Positions 9,421-18,188 of a stretch of DNA of 64,000 nt are shown piece by piece (positions within the stretch are counted from its first letter, which is position 1; every line of letters starts with the position of its first letter). This DNA is from JANNYA01 sp031422315 (lineage in GTDB: Bacteria > Pseudomonadota > Gammaproteobacteria > Xanthomonadales > SZUA-5). The position numbers and the translations under genes were made by a program. The stretch lies in assembly GCA_031422315.1 (NCBI GenBank), contig JANOQN010000054.1, forward strand, positions 62,001-126,000, written 5' to 3'. The notes beneath the pieces are model-generated. The model made no database searches and was not told the DNA's origin. It saw only the letters and a list, made by a program, of their open reading frames with translations.

Positions 9421-11787
9421 TCAAAGCGCCACATACCTTGCCCAAAACTCACAATACTCACCTCGATAGTCGGTGATGGTTTTTGTCGCCTGTGAATTCA
9501 GCTCGGCACTATTGCGCACGGCATCAAAACGTGGCCAAACATAGCCTAGCGCGCTGCCCGGATCACCGGTACGAGCAAACTGCACCCAGCTGGCCTGCAT
9601 TTTTTCACGCAACAATAATTCGGGTGCCAGCGCACCCGAGCGTTCAAATAAAAAGGCAATATCTGCGCCGTGAAAGGATTCCAGCGCGGCTAGTTGCACA
9701 TCGGGCAAGATTTGCGTCAGCGCGTAGTGGTAAACCGGATTGCCGCGCGCAGCGTGATCCGTTGCAGCTCTTCGATTCGCGCAGGTAAAGCGCACGTCAT
9801 CTAATAAATCTTGATAGGCCTGTGCGGGAGTGGCGTAAGCGGCCGCCGGGTAGCGCGCAAGCACTAGCTCGGCAATCGTGGCGAACTGCGCGCGTATCGC
9901 ACTTTGATAGCCTTCTACCGTGCTGGGCAAACTGCTAGCAGGCGTGGTGGACGTGCTTTCGTCGTCATTGACGCCCAGCATAAAAGGAATCTGCGCCGCT
10001 CTTCCGCTTGCAATGGCGTTCGCGGGCGATTCAATCAGCGCAAAACCGTCCAAATTAAGGCCGTATGTTTCACCAGAGCCAGGAGTTGCGCCCAAATTGA
10101 TGCTAGCACCCGAGGCAGCAAGCAGCGCGCTCGCGGGCACGGCGCGTAGACATGTTTTGACATCACTTTGTGTTTGACATTGGGTAGTGAGCGCCAAGCG
10201 ATCACCCTGCGCGAGCAGCGCGGCTTGCGTAATCGGCGCACGCAAGCAATTGCCGCTTTGCGAGATCGCGCGCTGAAATAAGCCGCGCGCAGCCGGCGCC
10301 GCCATCAACGCGCAAGTGCTGACGCCGCCAGCAGATTCGCCGAAAATCGTGACTAAATTAGGATCACCACCAAATTCCGCGATGTTTTCTTTGACCCATC
10401 GCAGCGCGGCGATTTGATCTAGCAGACCATAATTTCCAGCACTGGGCTGATCTGGCGCTTCGCCCAGCAAACTGCGATGCGCGCCATAGCCAAATACGCC
10501 CAAGCGATAGTTAATGCTGACCAGCACCACGCCGCGCTTGGCGAATGCCGCGCCATCATAAATTAGGCGCGAACCCACTTGCTCGACCGCCGAGCCAATC
10601 GTCAAGCCGCCGCCGTGGATCCACACCAGCACTGGCAATTTGCTAGAACGGGAGTCAGCTGGCTGCCAAATATTGAGCTGCAAGCAATCTTCGCTTTGAC
10701 GAGCGGGTACGCCCGCGAACAGTGCAAATCCTGAGGGCTGCAAACAACCCGCGCCGATTTCTGTCGCCGGCAGTGCGGCACTGCGTAACGGCACTGGCTG
10801 CGGCGCGCGCCAACGCAGATTGGCAAGCGGCGGCGCGGCGTACGGTATATTGCTGAAGCGTTCGCTGCCATCGGCCAGCAACCTGCCTTGCACAATGCCC
10901 TGCGCACTGCTGCGCACTTGCGGCACTGGTCTGGGCGCTGACAGCAGCGTCAAAGCACCGCTGCGCTCAAAACGCGAGTCACCAAACCGCAAATTAGCGG
11001 AGAAAGGATTGCTAGCGATATGCGCGGGATCGGCGCTGCGCAAACTTAGCTGCACGCTGCCAGCGGATACGCGGCTAGATTGCAACGCTGGACAGCCAAA
11101 GCAGCTGCCGGTCAAACTGAAAAACTCAACCGTTTGCGTTAAACCCGTGCTGGCGCCATTCGCGACCGCCCAGCGCGGCGCGCCGCTATCGTCGTAATAA
11201 TAGAAGGTATGAAACAACTGCTCGGAAGTACCCACTGGATAAAAATGCGTCACCAAACCCCAGCCAGAATCGCCACTCATTGCGGGTTGAAACCAATGCC
11301 CGTCGAGTGCAGAACTTGCAATTGTAGCGCTCGGCAAAAGCGGCTCCAAACACCAATCCAGCGTACCCTGCGAAAGCGTAGCGCGAAACGCCAGTAGCAA
11401 GCTCGCACCCGGTCGCGCTAATCCATCACTGCATTGCGTTACGACTTGCAGGCTAAAGCTGCCCGCCACAGACGTGGTGGGCGCAAGCAGAGCAAGCTTA
11501 TTAAAGCGCGTCAAATTGCCGCTGACCATTTGCGCACTCGGCGCAATATCACTGAGCTGCAACCACAGCCATTCGGCACGCTGCTGCGCGTTGTAAGTAT
11601 AAAAAGTGCCAAACAGCGTATTGCCGGATCGGTTGATATCCAAGCCGTGCCCAGATCGGTGCCGGTCAAACCATTGCCCGGCTGTGATGCCCGGCGCTGG
11701 GGATTGTGCCTGTGCCTGTGCGGCAAACGTAACGAGCAAAGCTAGCGCCGTCATCAACGTTAATCTCATCAATCTTTGCAGCAGCAT
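9421..11787 (-). CDS. Secreted type-B carboxylesterase with N-terminal duplicated 'GxWxxPxxSGxG' domain
   Basis: 788 residues with a clear signal peptide (hydrophobic stretch, then AAQAQAQS). Residues about 35-275 hold two related units that start with GQWFDRHRSGHGL and DGHWFQPAMSGDSGWGL; the second contains TGSCFGCP. Residues about 290-788 are a carboxylesterase family B alpha/beta hydrolase: EDCLQLNIW (family signature), nucleophile elbow FGESAGG, and a downstream His in SFHGADIAFLF. This enzyme class hydrolyses carboxylic esters, and a periplasmic or extracellular location is likely. The N-terminal units recur in the beta-propeller protein at 28011-30683 and probably form a binding or surface module. 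ATG 11787 is chosen with GGAC upstream; an in-frame ATG six codons later is possible. Confidence 0.87.
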   Translation of the reverse strand: MLLQRLMRLTLMTALALLVTFAAQAQAQSPAPGITAGQWFDRHRSGHGLDINRSGNTLFGTFYTYNAQQRAEWLWLQLSDIAPSAQMVSGNLTRFNKLALLAPTTSVAGSFSLQVVTQCSDGLARPGASLLLAFRATLSQGTLDWCLEPLLPSATIASSALDGHWFQPAMSGDSGWGLVTHFYPVGTSEQLFHTFYYYDDSGAPRWAVANGASTGLTQTVEFFSLTGSCFGCPALQSSRVSAGSVQLSLRSADPAHIASNPFSANLRFGDSRFERSGALTLLSAPRPVPQVRSSAQGIVQGRLLADGSERFSNIPYAAPPLANLRWRAPQPVPLRSAALPATEIGAGCLQPSGFALFAGVPARQSEDCLQLNIWQPADSRSSKLPVLVWIHGGGLTIGSAVEQVGSRLIYDGAAFAKRGVVLVSINYRLGVFGYGAHRSLLGEAPDQPSAGNYGLLDQIAALRWVKENIAEFGGDPNLVTIFGESAGGVSTCALMAAPAARGLFQRAISQSGNCLRAPITQAALLAQGDRLALTTQCQTQSDVKTCLRAVPASALLAASGASINLGATPGSGETYGLNLDGFALIESPANAIASGRAAQIPFMLGVNDDESTSTTPASSLPSTVEGYQSAIRAQFATIAELVLARYPAAAYATPAQAYQDLLDDVRFTCANRRAATDHAARGNPVYHYALTQILPDVQLAALESFHGADIAFLFERSGALAPELLLREKMQASWVQFARTGDPGSALGYVWPRFDAVRNSAELNSQATKTITDYRGEYCEFWARYVAL

Positions 11788-11936
11788 AGTTAGTCCAGTA
11801 GTTTTTCATTTTAGCAAAGTGCGTCAACGGCCCAACCGTGCCGCCGTTGACACTCTACTAAGAAATTCGGTGGACTGCTGGCAAAATCGGGCTTTGAGCG
11901 CTATCTTCAACATCCGAACTTTCATTGGAGTCGACT

Positions 11937-12218
11937 ATGTCCATGTTGAAAACCGCAGTTTTTGTTTTGGCATTGAGTGCGTGCGATTGGTGCGACGCGC
12001 AAGCTGGCAAACAAACTGGGCCGCGCCAACGCGTCGTTATTAGTGACGACTACACGTCATGGCTACTCAAAGGCGAAGGCACTGATCGCTATGGTGAAGG
12101 TGAAGCGCTGCCACGGCTGCTAGCAGAGGGTTGGAGCATCGCTAGCGTAACCGCAGGTTGCGATGCCAAAGGCAGGACTATTTACGTATTACGGGCCCCT
12201 GTTGAAGCCGTTAAGTAG
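11937..12218 (+). CDS. Small secreted protein or lipoprotein, unknown function
   Basis: 93 residues. ATG 11937 has TTGGAG at ideal spacing. The N-terminus is a short signal sequence (LKTAVFVLALSAC). LSAC fits a lipobox, so the protein may be lipidated at Cys 15, although a second Cys follows closely (CDWCDAQA) and ordinary signal peptidase I cleavage after DAQA is also possible. The remainder (about 70 residues) reads as a small alpha/beta unit with GWSIASVTAGC near the end. I do not recognise a family. It is a single gene convergent with the beta-lactamase-fold gene. Confidence 0.68.
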   Translation: MSMLKTAVFVLALSACDWCDAQAGKQTGPRQRVVISDDYTSWLLKGEGTDRYGEGEALPRLLAEGWSIASVTAGCDAKGRTIYVLRAPVEAVK

Positions 12219-12263
12219 TCACCTCGGGAGCTATTCAAGTTTAGTCAAAGTCGCGCAGTTAAT

Positions 12264-12998
12264 TCACCCTTCAGCCGGCCAATACTTCAGCTCTATAAGT
12301 GACTTATCGCGAATACCGGGGGCTTTAAGAAATAGCGCCCGGCGATTTTTACCTTCGACTAGCACGCTGAAATATACGCTGCCGCCTGGGTAGTCGACAT
12401 AGCCTATGTTCCAGCTTTGCGCCAAGCCTTCTGATACTTTGCATTGCGTACCAAAGCTAACCAGTTTATAGCCAACCGGCGTGTCCTTTTTCGCCAATAC
12501 GCGCACAAGATCCGCTTGGGCGGTAATGGGATACGGGAGCTGACTTTTTTTCAACAGCTTCATCCATTCCACCGCAACTAGTGGCGCAACTTTGCCCTGA
12601 AGCTTGCCCGATGCAAGCGTGCTTTTACCGGCTGGCAAAGCCAGTGATTCAAAAAACCACGGGGTTTGGCGCTTTAATGCGGTACTTAAGGTTTGATCCC
12701 GCTTCCAACCGGTGGACCAGCCGGGCAATGCTGGGTATTTCACTTCGTCCCACACCAGCTTGGATTCGGGTTTGATTTGACCTGCGCTTAGTGCCACCAA
12801 CGCCTGATCGAGCGCGGCCATACTGCAAGCGGGCGCCGGCTGTGACAACGCACCCGGATTGACTCTAAAAGAAAGTTTTGACCTTTCATCGTAAAGCTCA
12901 AGCGCGCCGTAATGCCCGGCAAAATGTTCAAGCAAACCTGCGTATGCAGGCATGCTCATGCCGAACGTCATGAGCGCCAGCCAAATTATTTTTCGCAT
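12264..12998 (-). CDS. Class D beta-lactamase-fold / penicillin-binding-like protein, probably catalytically inactive
   Basis: 244 residues with a signal peptide cut after MPAYA. The layout follows class D (OXA) beta-lactamases and BlaR1-type sensor domains: a first strand (GALELYDERSKL), then the active-site helix PACSMAALDQALVALSAG, then WDEVKYP and the LSTALKR..PWFFESLA helix, and a C-terminal sheet with NIGYVDYPGGSVYFSVLVEG. Where active enzymes carry S-T-F-K this protein reads C-S-M-A. The S-x-V triad position reads Q-T-P, and the K-T-G position reads G-T-Q. So all three catalytic motifs look altered. That argues for a binding or structural role, not antibiotic hydrolysis. The alignment was made by eye. 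ATG 12998 has AAGG upstream. Confidence 0.6.
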   Translation of the reverse strand: MRKIIWLALMTFGMSMPAYAGLLEHFAGHYGALELYDERSKLSFRVNPGALSQPAPACSMAALDQALVALSAGQIKPESKLVWDEVKYPALPGWSTGWKRDQTLSTALKRQTPWFFESLALPAGKSTLASGKLQGKVAPLVAVEWMKLLKKSQLPYPITAQADLVRVLAKKDTPVGYKLVSFGTQCKVSEGLAQSWNIGYVDYPGGSVYFSVLVEGKNRRALFLKAPGIRDKSLIELKYWPAEG

Positions 12999-13104
12999 TG
13001 CAAAACCTTAAAGCCAATTTCCAGAATGGTTTATAAATCAATACGGATTACTTTACGAGTTGGCGTCCAACTGCGCGGTCGATTTTGCGGGCAGCAGCGC
13101 ACCT

Positions 13105-13207
13105 CGTCATCTCCGAGCAGGCGTGGGCCCAGTACCGGTGTCAGCCATTCGTTTCCAAGCATACTGAAAGCTCGCACGCCTGGGTTCCCGCCTGCGCGGG
13201 AATGACG
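13105..13207. repeat. CGTCATTCCC-type palindromic intergenic repeat, copy 1
   Basis: The element is bounded by CGTCATCTCCG on the left and CGGGAATGACG on the right, with inner arms GGCGTGGGCCCAG and CGCCTGGGTTCCCGCC. Together they form an imperfect inverted repeat of about 100 bases. GTCATTCCCGC...GCGGGAATGAC repeats of this type are widespread in intergenic regions of beta- and gammaproteobacteria. A related copy sits at 21352-21436. A 61-codon frame runs through it and is not believed to be a gene. Confidence 0.7.
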
Positions 13208-13226
13208 AAAGGGCAAGCCGCTGAAG

Positions 13227-14165
13227 CTATTCAGCCGAATTCACCGCTTTGGCTTTCAATCTCGATTTCGCCTTTAATCTTGCCCGCACATTCGGTATTT
13301 TCTTCAAAATGCTATCAATGATCGCGCCCGCAACGTCGACTTGGGTCGCGCCTTCGATGCCCTCCAAACCAGGCGATGAGTTCACTTCTAGCACCAGTGG
13401 GCCACGATCAGATACGATTAAATCCACGCCCGCCACGTTCAAGCCCATGACTTCAGCAGCGCGAATGGCGGTTTCACGCTCTAATTTCGAAATTTTGATC
13501 GCATAAGCTTTGGCGCCGCGATGTAAATTGGAGCGAAATTCCCCATCTTTAGCTTGCCGCCGCATGGCAGCGACGACTTTGCCCGCCACCACAAATGCGC
13601 GAATATCAGCGCCCTTGGCTTCTTTGATAAATTCTTGCACCAAAAAATTGGCCTGCAAGCCGCGAAACGCCTCGATCAAACTTTCAGACGCGGAACGCGT
13701 TTCTGCAAGCACCACGCCCTGCCCTTGCGTGCCTTCTACGAGCTTGATCACATGCGGCGCTTTACCAAGCAGCTTGAGCAAATCTGAGGTGTCATCCGGG
13801 CTATCGCCGAACACCGTCAGTGGCATTCCAATACCGGCTTGCACCAACAATTGTGAAGAACGCAGCTTGTCACGCGCACGCAAAATGGCATCAGATGAGT
13901 TCGGCGTGTAAACCCCCATCATCTCGAATTGGCGCACCACTGCCGTGGCGTAAAAGGTGACCGATGCACCGACGCGCGGAATAATCGCGGCCACATCTTT
14001 TAAGCGGCGGCCTTTGTAGTGAATCTGCGCGCCCTCAATGGCAATTTTCATATAGCAGCGCAGCGGATCCACCACGCTGACGCTCAATTTTCTAGCGCGC
14101 GCCGCTTCAACTAAGCGCTTAGTCGAATACAAATGTCGGTTACGCGACAAAATGACGAGTCTCAT
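13227..14165 (-). CDS. rimK: RimK-type ATP-grasp ligase (ribosomal protein S6 glutamate ligase family)
   Basis: 312 residues. The N-terminal RimK domain (IIPRVGAS) is followed by an ATP-grasp fold: KLVEGTQGQGVVL as the glycine-rich loop, FLVQEFIKEAKGADIRAFVV, and Mg-binding residues near VAGVDLI and LVLEVNSSPGLEGIE. RimK adds glutamate residues to the C-terminus of ribosomal protein S6 in E. coli and related bacteria. Length and motifs match the bacterial family (about 300 residues). A C-terminal tail rich in Lys and Ala (about 25 residues) extends past the usual end. The gene lies 43 bases downstream of tRNA-Gly on the same strand and may be read from the tRNA promoter. Confidence 0.93.
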   Translation of the reverse strand: MRLVILSRNRHLYSTKRLVEAARARKLSVSVVDPLRCYMKIAIEGAQIHYKGRRLKDVAAIIPRVGASVTFYATAVVRQFEMMGVYTPNSSDAILRARDKLRSSQLLVQAGIGMPLTVFGDSPDDTSDLLKLLGKAPHVIKLVEGTQGQGVVLAETRSASESLIEAFRGLQANFLVQEFIKEAKGADIRAFVVAGKVVAAMRRQAKDGEFRSNLHRGAKAYAIKISKLERETAIRAAEVMGLNVAGVDLIVSDRGPLVLEVNSSPGLEGIEGATQVDVAGAIIDSILKKIPNVRARLKAKSRLKAKAVNSAE

Positions 14166-14208
14166 AGCTAGCCCAGTTTTAAGAGAAGTTGCGGGAGTAA
14201 GGTCAAGC

Positions 14209-14282
14209 TGGAGCGGGTGATGGGAATCGAACCCACACTAGTAGCTTGGGAAGCTACAGTTCTGCCATTGAACTACACCCGC
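14209..14282 (-). tRNA. tRNA-Gly (anticodon CCC)
   Basis: On the minus strand the 7-base acceptor stem GCGGGTG pairs with CACCCGC, followed by the discriminator T and an encoded CCA. The anticodon stem GTAGC/GCTAC encloses the loop TTCCCAA, giving anticodon CCC (reads GGG). The T-loop is TTCGATT. The cloverleaf is complete in 74 nt. Confidence 0.96.
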
Positions 14283-14515
14283 ATTCGGCACAGCTTGTTG
14301 CGCGATTGTAGCGGGATTATGACGGGCTCGCCTGCTTGGAACTCGGTCAGGCAAAAATTGAGGTTGTTAGGCCAGTTAACGCTCCCTGACTTTCCCTCTC
14401 CAGCCGGCGTCCGCATGGCCGGTGGAGGGGAATTCAAGGTTGAATTGAATATCCCCTGCACCGGGGGTGGCCGGCAAAGGCTGACGTTAGTGCAGCCGAA
14501 ATTTACTCATCGAAC
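14283..14515. other. Intergenic stretch with no gene recognised
   Basis: 233 bases between the tRNA and the stress-protein gene. A 100-codon plus-strand frame crosses it, but that frame starts inside the antisense of the tRNA and has no coding character. I see only a GC-rich hairpin-prone segment around 14400-14430 (GCCGGCGTCC / ATGGCCGGTGG). Confidence 0.5.
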
Positions 14516-15088
14516 CTAACGATAAACGTGCTCACCGCGAACGTCGCGCCATTGCTTTTCAAAATAGATCGCATCTTCTTCATTACGCGGGGTTACGCCC
14601 AACAAAATACCGCCTTCGTCAATCGCATCTTGATAATGTTTGACGCGCTCTTCTGGCATGCCCCAGCCCACCAGCGCACCGACTAAACCGCCCGCTAAAC
14701 CGCCTGCACCTACACCTGCCAATGCAGCGGCAACCGGGCCTGCGATGATCAAGCCAATTCCCGGCACTACAAGTGAAGTGCCGATGGCGGCAAAGACGGC
14801 GGCAACCGCGCCAATCGCACCACCAATAACGCCGCCGACGCTCGCGCCTTCGGTCGCGCGATTGCCTAGTTCGGTTTCAGTGCCTGCCGAGACAAAATGC
14901 CGTTTTCGGGTTGAATCAGACATCACCACATTGACATCGCTAGTGTTGTAGCCTCGATTGGTGACGGTGTTGTACGCCAGCTCAGCGCTATCGCGATCCC
15001 GAAATACGCCGGTAACCAGTTTTGATCCGGCAACAGGTGTCAATGAGGCGGGTGTTGATGTGCTGCTTGAAACATATGACTTGTCCAT
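14516..15088 (-). CDS. General stress protein 17M-like / glycine-rich membrane-associated protein
   Basis: 190 residues. After a Ser/Thr-rich start, residues about 22-70 (VTGVFRDRDSAELAYNTVTN) resemble the general stress protein 17M (YflT) domain, a small alpha/beta unit. Residues about 80-145 are a Gly/Ala-rich hydrophobic hairpin with GGVIGGAIGAV and GAGGLAGGLVGALVG glycine-zipper repeats. The C-terminus (EERVKHYQDAIDEGGILLGV) reads like a second copy of the same small domain. Such proteins are often induced by osmotic or general stress, but their molecular role is not established. ATG 15088 is preceded by AAGAGG. It is a single gene, with about 180 bases of upstream sequence free of genes. 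Confidence 0.72.
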   Translation of the reverse strand: MDKSYVSSSTSTPASLTPVAGSKLVTGVFRDRDSAELAYNTVTNRGYNTSDVNVVMSDSTRKRHFVSAGTETELGNRATEGASVGGVIGGAIGAVAAVFAAIGTSLVVPGIGLIIAGPVAAALAGVGAGGLAGGLVGALVGWGMPEERVKHYQDAIDEGGILLGVTPRNEEDAIYFEKQWRDVRGEHVYR

Positions 15089-15269
15089 ATAAACCTCTTA
15101 ATGAGTTGCGCTAAACGAGATTGTTTGGCGTCAAATGGGTTAATCCCGCGCTGAAATTAGTCACTTCCACAGCATAGGTCGGTTCGTTTGCGCGCTTAAT
15201 TTTCTAATCGTGTTGGCACTTGATTTAGGCTTAACGTTTAGTGTGACCTAGGCGTCTCGATGAAAATAA

Positions 15270-16487
15270 TCAAGCCCGATCAAGCCGGTCAAAGCTAAAC
15301 AATTTCGCGCACGGGTGTGATTTTCCGGCAAGCGTGTTTCGCAGCAGCTCTGCACCAATCATGCTGTAGGTAATGCCATTGCCACCGTAGGCCATGGCAA
15401 AATGAACGCGCGGGCCGTGCTGTTTATGTGGCCCGAAAAAAGGTAGGCCATCGCTAGTTTCAGCAAACGTGCCGGCCCAAGCGAATGCGACTTTGACTTC
15501 CAAGTTAGGAAACAAAGCTTTTACCCGCTTGATCAAACGAGCGGATTTTCGTTCGACCTGCAAATCACGCCGAATCGCAATATCCATGCTGTCATCTTCA
15601 CCACCCACCAATAGGCGCTCATCGCCTGTGCGCCGCAAATAAAGATACGGGCGTGCTGATTCCCATACCAGCGAGTCCTTCAAAACACCCAGTTCGCCCG
15701 GCATAGGCTCGCTAACGAAGGCGTAGCTGCTGCGATTACTGGCGACCTTTTGCTCAAGCCATTTTTGCGCCTCGTATCCCGATGCGAGTATCAAGTTTTT
15801 GCATTTGATCTGCAGTCCAGATTCGGTGTGTGCCATAACGGCGCCACGTACATTTTCAAAACGGGCTAGCTCGGTTCTAGCAAACACTTGCCCGCCTTTT
15901 GTTATCACGCGCGCCAACAATTTGTGAGTGAGCTGATATGGATCAACCTCTGCCGCGACGGCGCTGAGCAAGCCTACCGGCGCGTCAATGCCAAACTGCG
16001 CTCTGAGCGCGCTGCGATCAAGCACTTTGAGCGCAAAGCCGTGCGCTAGGCGCAGCTGCGCTTCATCCTCCAAGCGGTGTTTGTGATACCAGCGCGAAGC
16101 AAAATAAAGGCTTTTCATCATTTGAAAATCAATGCCGCCCAGTTGCTTGACTAGCGCGGCAATACTGCCGATTGCGGTTTCGCAGGCTTTGTAAGCCAGT
16201 ACGCCATCTTTCACGCCATATTGCTTGCACAAATCTTGCAGCTCGGTGTCAATTTCGTATTGCAGCAATGCGGTGCTGGCCGAAGTAGAGCCCCAACCGA
16301 CCTCACGCTGGTCAATCACACAAACCGATTGCCCGGCCTGCGCCAGCTGATCGGCAATGAGCGCGCCGGTAATGCCTGCGCCAACCACTAATGCATCGCA
16401 CTGAATGCTTTCTCGCAGCCTGGGATAGGCCTTCAGCAAGCCGTTTTTTGCCACCCAAAAAGGCGCGCCGCTTTTCAAATTCATCAT
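15270..16487 (-). CDS. FAD-dependent oxidoreductase (DAO family)
   Basis: 405 residues. The N-terminal Rossmann motif VVGAGITGALIA binds FAD, followed by VCVIDQREVGWGSTSAS and a substrate domain typical of D-amino-acid oxidase/glycine oxidase-like (DAO) proteins. The C-terminal FAD motif region is AYGGNGITYSMIGAELL, with TSDGLPFFGP upstream. Similar proteins oxidise amines or amino acids. No Rieske domain or dedicated partner is present to narrow the substrate. Start choice between two adjacent ATGs (16487 and 16484) is arbitrary. The gene is single, with the terminator of the upstream gene just before it. Confidence 0.85.
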   Translation of the reverse strand: MMNLKSGAPFWVAKNGLLKAYPRLRESIQCDALVVGAGITGALIADQLAQAGQSVCVIDQREVGWGSTSASTALLQYEIDTELQDLCKQYGVKDGVLAYKACETAIGSIAALVKQLGGIDFQMMKSLYFASRWYHKHRLEDEAQLRLAHGFALKVLDRSALRAQFGIDAPVGLLSAVAAEVDPYQLTHKLLARVITKGGQVFARTELARFENVRGAVMAHTESGLQIKCKNLILASGYEAQKWLEQKVASNRSSYAFVSEPMPGELGVLKDSLVWESARPYLYLRRTGDERLLVGGEDDSMDIAIRRDLQVERKSARLIKRVKALFPNLEVKVAFAWAGTFAETSDGLPFFGPHKQHGPRVHFAMAYGGNGITYSMIGAELLRNTLAGKSHPCAKLFSFDRLDRA

Positions 16488-16526
16488 GATTAACTAAACC
16501 TTTTGCGTTTTCGCCGCGTACAAAAA

Positions 16527-16565
16527 GAAACAACCCGCATACTTATGCAGCATGCGGGTTGTTTC
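16527..16565 (-). terminator. Rho-independent terminator after the glycine-zipper gene
   Basis: GAAACAACCCGCAT and ATGCGGGTTGTTTC form a perfect 14-bp stem. On the minus strand it is followed by a T-run (CTTTTTG). It lies between the stop of the 16629-17189 gene and the start of the oxidoreductase gene. Confidence 0.82.
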
Positions 16566-16628
16566 AGTGCGGAGTCGAACCTAGGGCCAGGCGGACATCA
16601 TGATTTCGGCAAGTGCACTCGCTTCAAA

Positions 16629-17189
16629 CTAATCTTCAATAGCGGTAACCGCTACCTGTACGCGAATGGTTCTACCGGGCTGATTACGCGTCGTGGTGTG
16701 GCCGGGTTGGCCTTTGTAGTCATAGCGTACGTCGTAGCCGACAATTTGCCGCTCAGTGCGGTAGCTGGGCTGATACTCGCACACGCGCTCAGTTCGGCTG
16801 GTGTAGCGGCGATCATTTCGGTAGCGAGAGTTATTGTACTGCGCATCGCGGGCAACGGCTGAGCCTAACGCAACGCCAGCTACCGTAGCCGCAGCGCGGC
16901 CACGGCCGCTGCCAAACTGATTGCCGATCACGCCGCCGATAATGGCGCCAATGACGGAGCCCGATTCCGAGCGGTGTTCACGATAGCCCTGCTGCGGATA
17001 GTTCACTCGCTGATTGCTGCAAACTTCGCGGCCTTGATCGACTTCAACGGTCTCATAAATCGGTTGTGCGCTGACTACGCGTGCAAAGTCATAATTTTCT
17101 TGCACATCATGGCCGCGGTATTGGGCTTGCAGACCAAACGAAGCCAATGCAGACAAAGTCAAAATTGCAAGCTGTGGAAAACGGTTCAT
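16629..17189 (-). CDS. Secreted glycine-zipper 2TM domain protein
   Basis: 186 residues from ATG 17189, which has TAGGAGC at ideal spacing (the frame opens 11 codons earlier without one). A signal peptide ends near GLQAQ. The middle (about residues 75-110) has SVIGAIIGGVIGNQFGSG and a following Ala/Gly-rich helix, the 2TM glycine-zipper motif of the Rick_17kDa/SlyB-like outer-membrane lipoprotein family. There is no lipobox here, so the protein is probably periplasmic or membrane-inserted. Flanking parts are Tyr/Arg-rich, with paired cysteines (EVCSNQ and RVCEYQ) that could form a disulphide. A role in envelope integrity is inferred from the family only. Confidence 0.8.
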   Translation of the reverse strand: MNRFPQLAILTLSALASFGLQAQYRGHDVQENYDFARVVSAQPIYETVEVDQGREVCSNQRVNYPQQGYREHRSESGSVIGAIIGGVIGNQFGSGRGRAAATVAGVALGSAVARDAQYNNSRYRNDRRYTSRTERVCEYQPSYRTERQIVGYDVRYDYKGQPGHTTTRNQPGRTIRVQVAVTAIED

Positions 17190-17379
17190 TGATAAGCTCC
17201 TAACGTCACGGGGTGGATTCAACTCGCTGTGAACAACGAGGGTGACGCAACGCTAGGCCTGAACGACTTAATGATTTCTGAATTTTTCTTGCGTGGTTGG
17301 GGGCCTTTATCCGGAATTTAGCGGGCGCGGTTTTGAGTACAGATTTACTCTAGTATCCCAGTTTGCCCAGAGAAACCCC

Positions 17380-17973
17380 ATGCCCTTAGTAGCCCCATTA
17401 GCCTCCGACGCCAATCCTGAAGTCGCCGAATTGGCGAAATTTTTTAACGAAACGCTGGGTTTTTGCCCGAATAGCGTGTTGACCATGCAGCGGCGCCCGG
17501 CGATTGCCAAGGCGTTTATCCAGCTCAATATGGCGGTCATGGAAAATCATGGCCGCGTGACGAGTGCGCTCAAACGCTTGATTGGCTATATTTCTAGCAC
17601 CGTGGCGGGCTGTAATTATTGCCAAGCACATACGATTCGCGCGGCTGAGCGCTATGGCGCGGAGGCTGATAAATTAGCAAACGCGTGGGATTACCCGACG
17701 CATCCGGCGTTTAGTGAGGCCGAACGCGCAGCTTTGGAATTTGCCCGGGTAGCCAGCTTGCAGCCCAACGGAACTGATGCAGCCACAGCCAATGCGCTGC
17801 GCGCGCACTGGGACGATGGTGAGATCGTCGAGATTTTGGGAGTCGTGGCGCTGTTTGGTTATTTGAATCGCTGGAATGATTCGATGGGCACGTCACTAGA
17901 AACGCCGGCGATTGAATCTGGCGCGCAGTGGCTGCAAAACACCGCGTGGAAAGTTGGCAAACACGTTAGCTAG
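17380..17973 (+). CDS. Carboxymuconolactone decarboxylase / AhpD-like family protein
   Basis: 197 residues from ATG 17380, preceded by AGAGAAA. The all-helical AhpD-fold contains the redox-type motif CNYCQAHTIRAAERYG (CxxCxxxH), which marks the peroxidase-related branch of the carboxymuconolactone decarboxylase family. In AhpD the two cysteines and the histidine support alkylhydroperoxidase activity. The substrate of this paralogue is unknown. The C-terminal part (VEILGVVALFGYLNRWNDSMG) is typical of the 190-residue 'peroxidase-related enzyme' group. The next gene is convergent. Confidence 0.87.
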   Translation: MPLVAPLASDANPEVAELAKFFNETLGFCPNSVLTMQRRPAIAKAFIQLNMAVMENHGRVTSALKRLIGYISSTVAGCNYCQAHTIRAAERYGAEADKLANAWDYPTHPAFSEAERAALEFARVASLQPNGTDAATANALRAHWDDGEIVEILGVVALFGYLNRWNDSMGTSLETPAIESGAQWLQNTAWKVGKHVS

Positions 17974-18188
17974 CGATGCAAGATTCGAGCTATCACATCA
18001 CATCGACTGGCCGAGGGTATTGCAGGAGTGCATCAATTCCAAGCTCGGAAAACGCCCAAGATTGAGCTCATCGAAATCAGTGCTGCTGGCGTTTGCTTCC
18101 AAGCAGTTGCAAGCACGAAGTGCTGTCTTTGTTCGCGCTGATTTGGCGCGTTTTCCGCGCTCTTACTATTGGCGATTGGAGCGAAATC

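Noticed and set aside
13031..13216. 61-codon minus-strand frame
   Set aside because: It is a read-through of the CGTCATTCCC repeat.
16566..16600. tRNA-like GGTTCGACTCC word on the minus strand
   Set aside because: No acceptor, D or anticodon stem can be formed around it.
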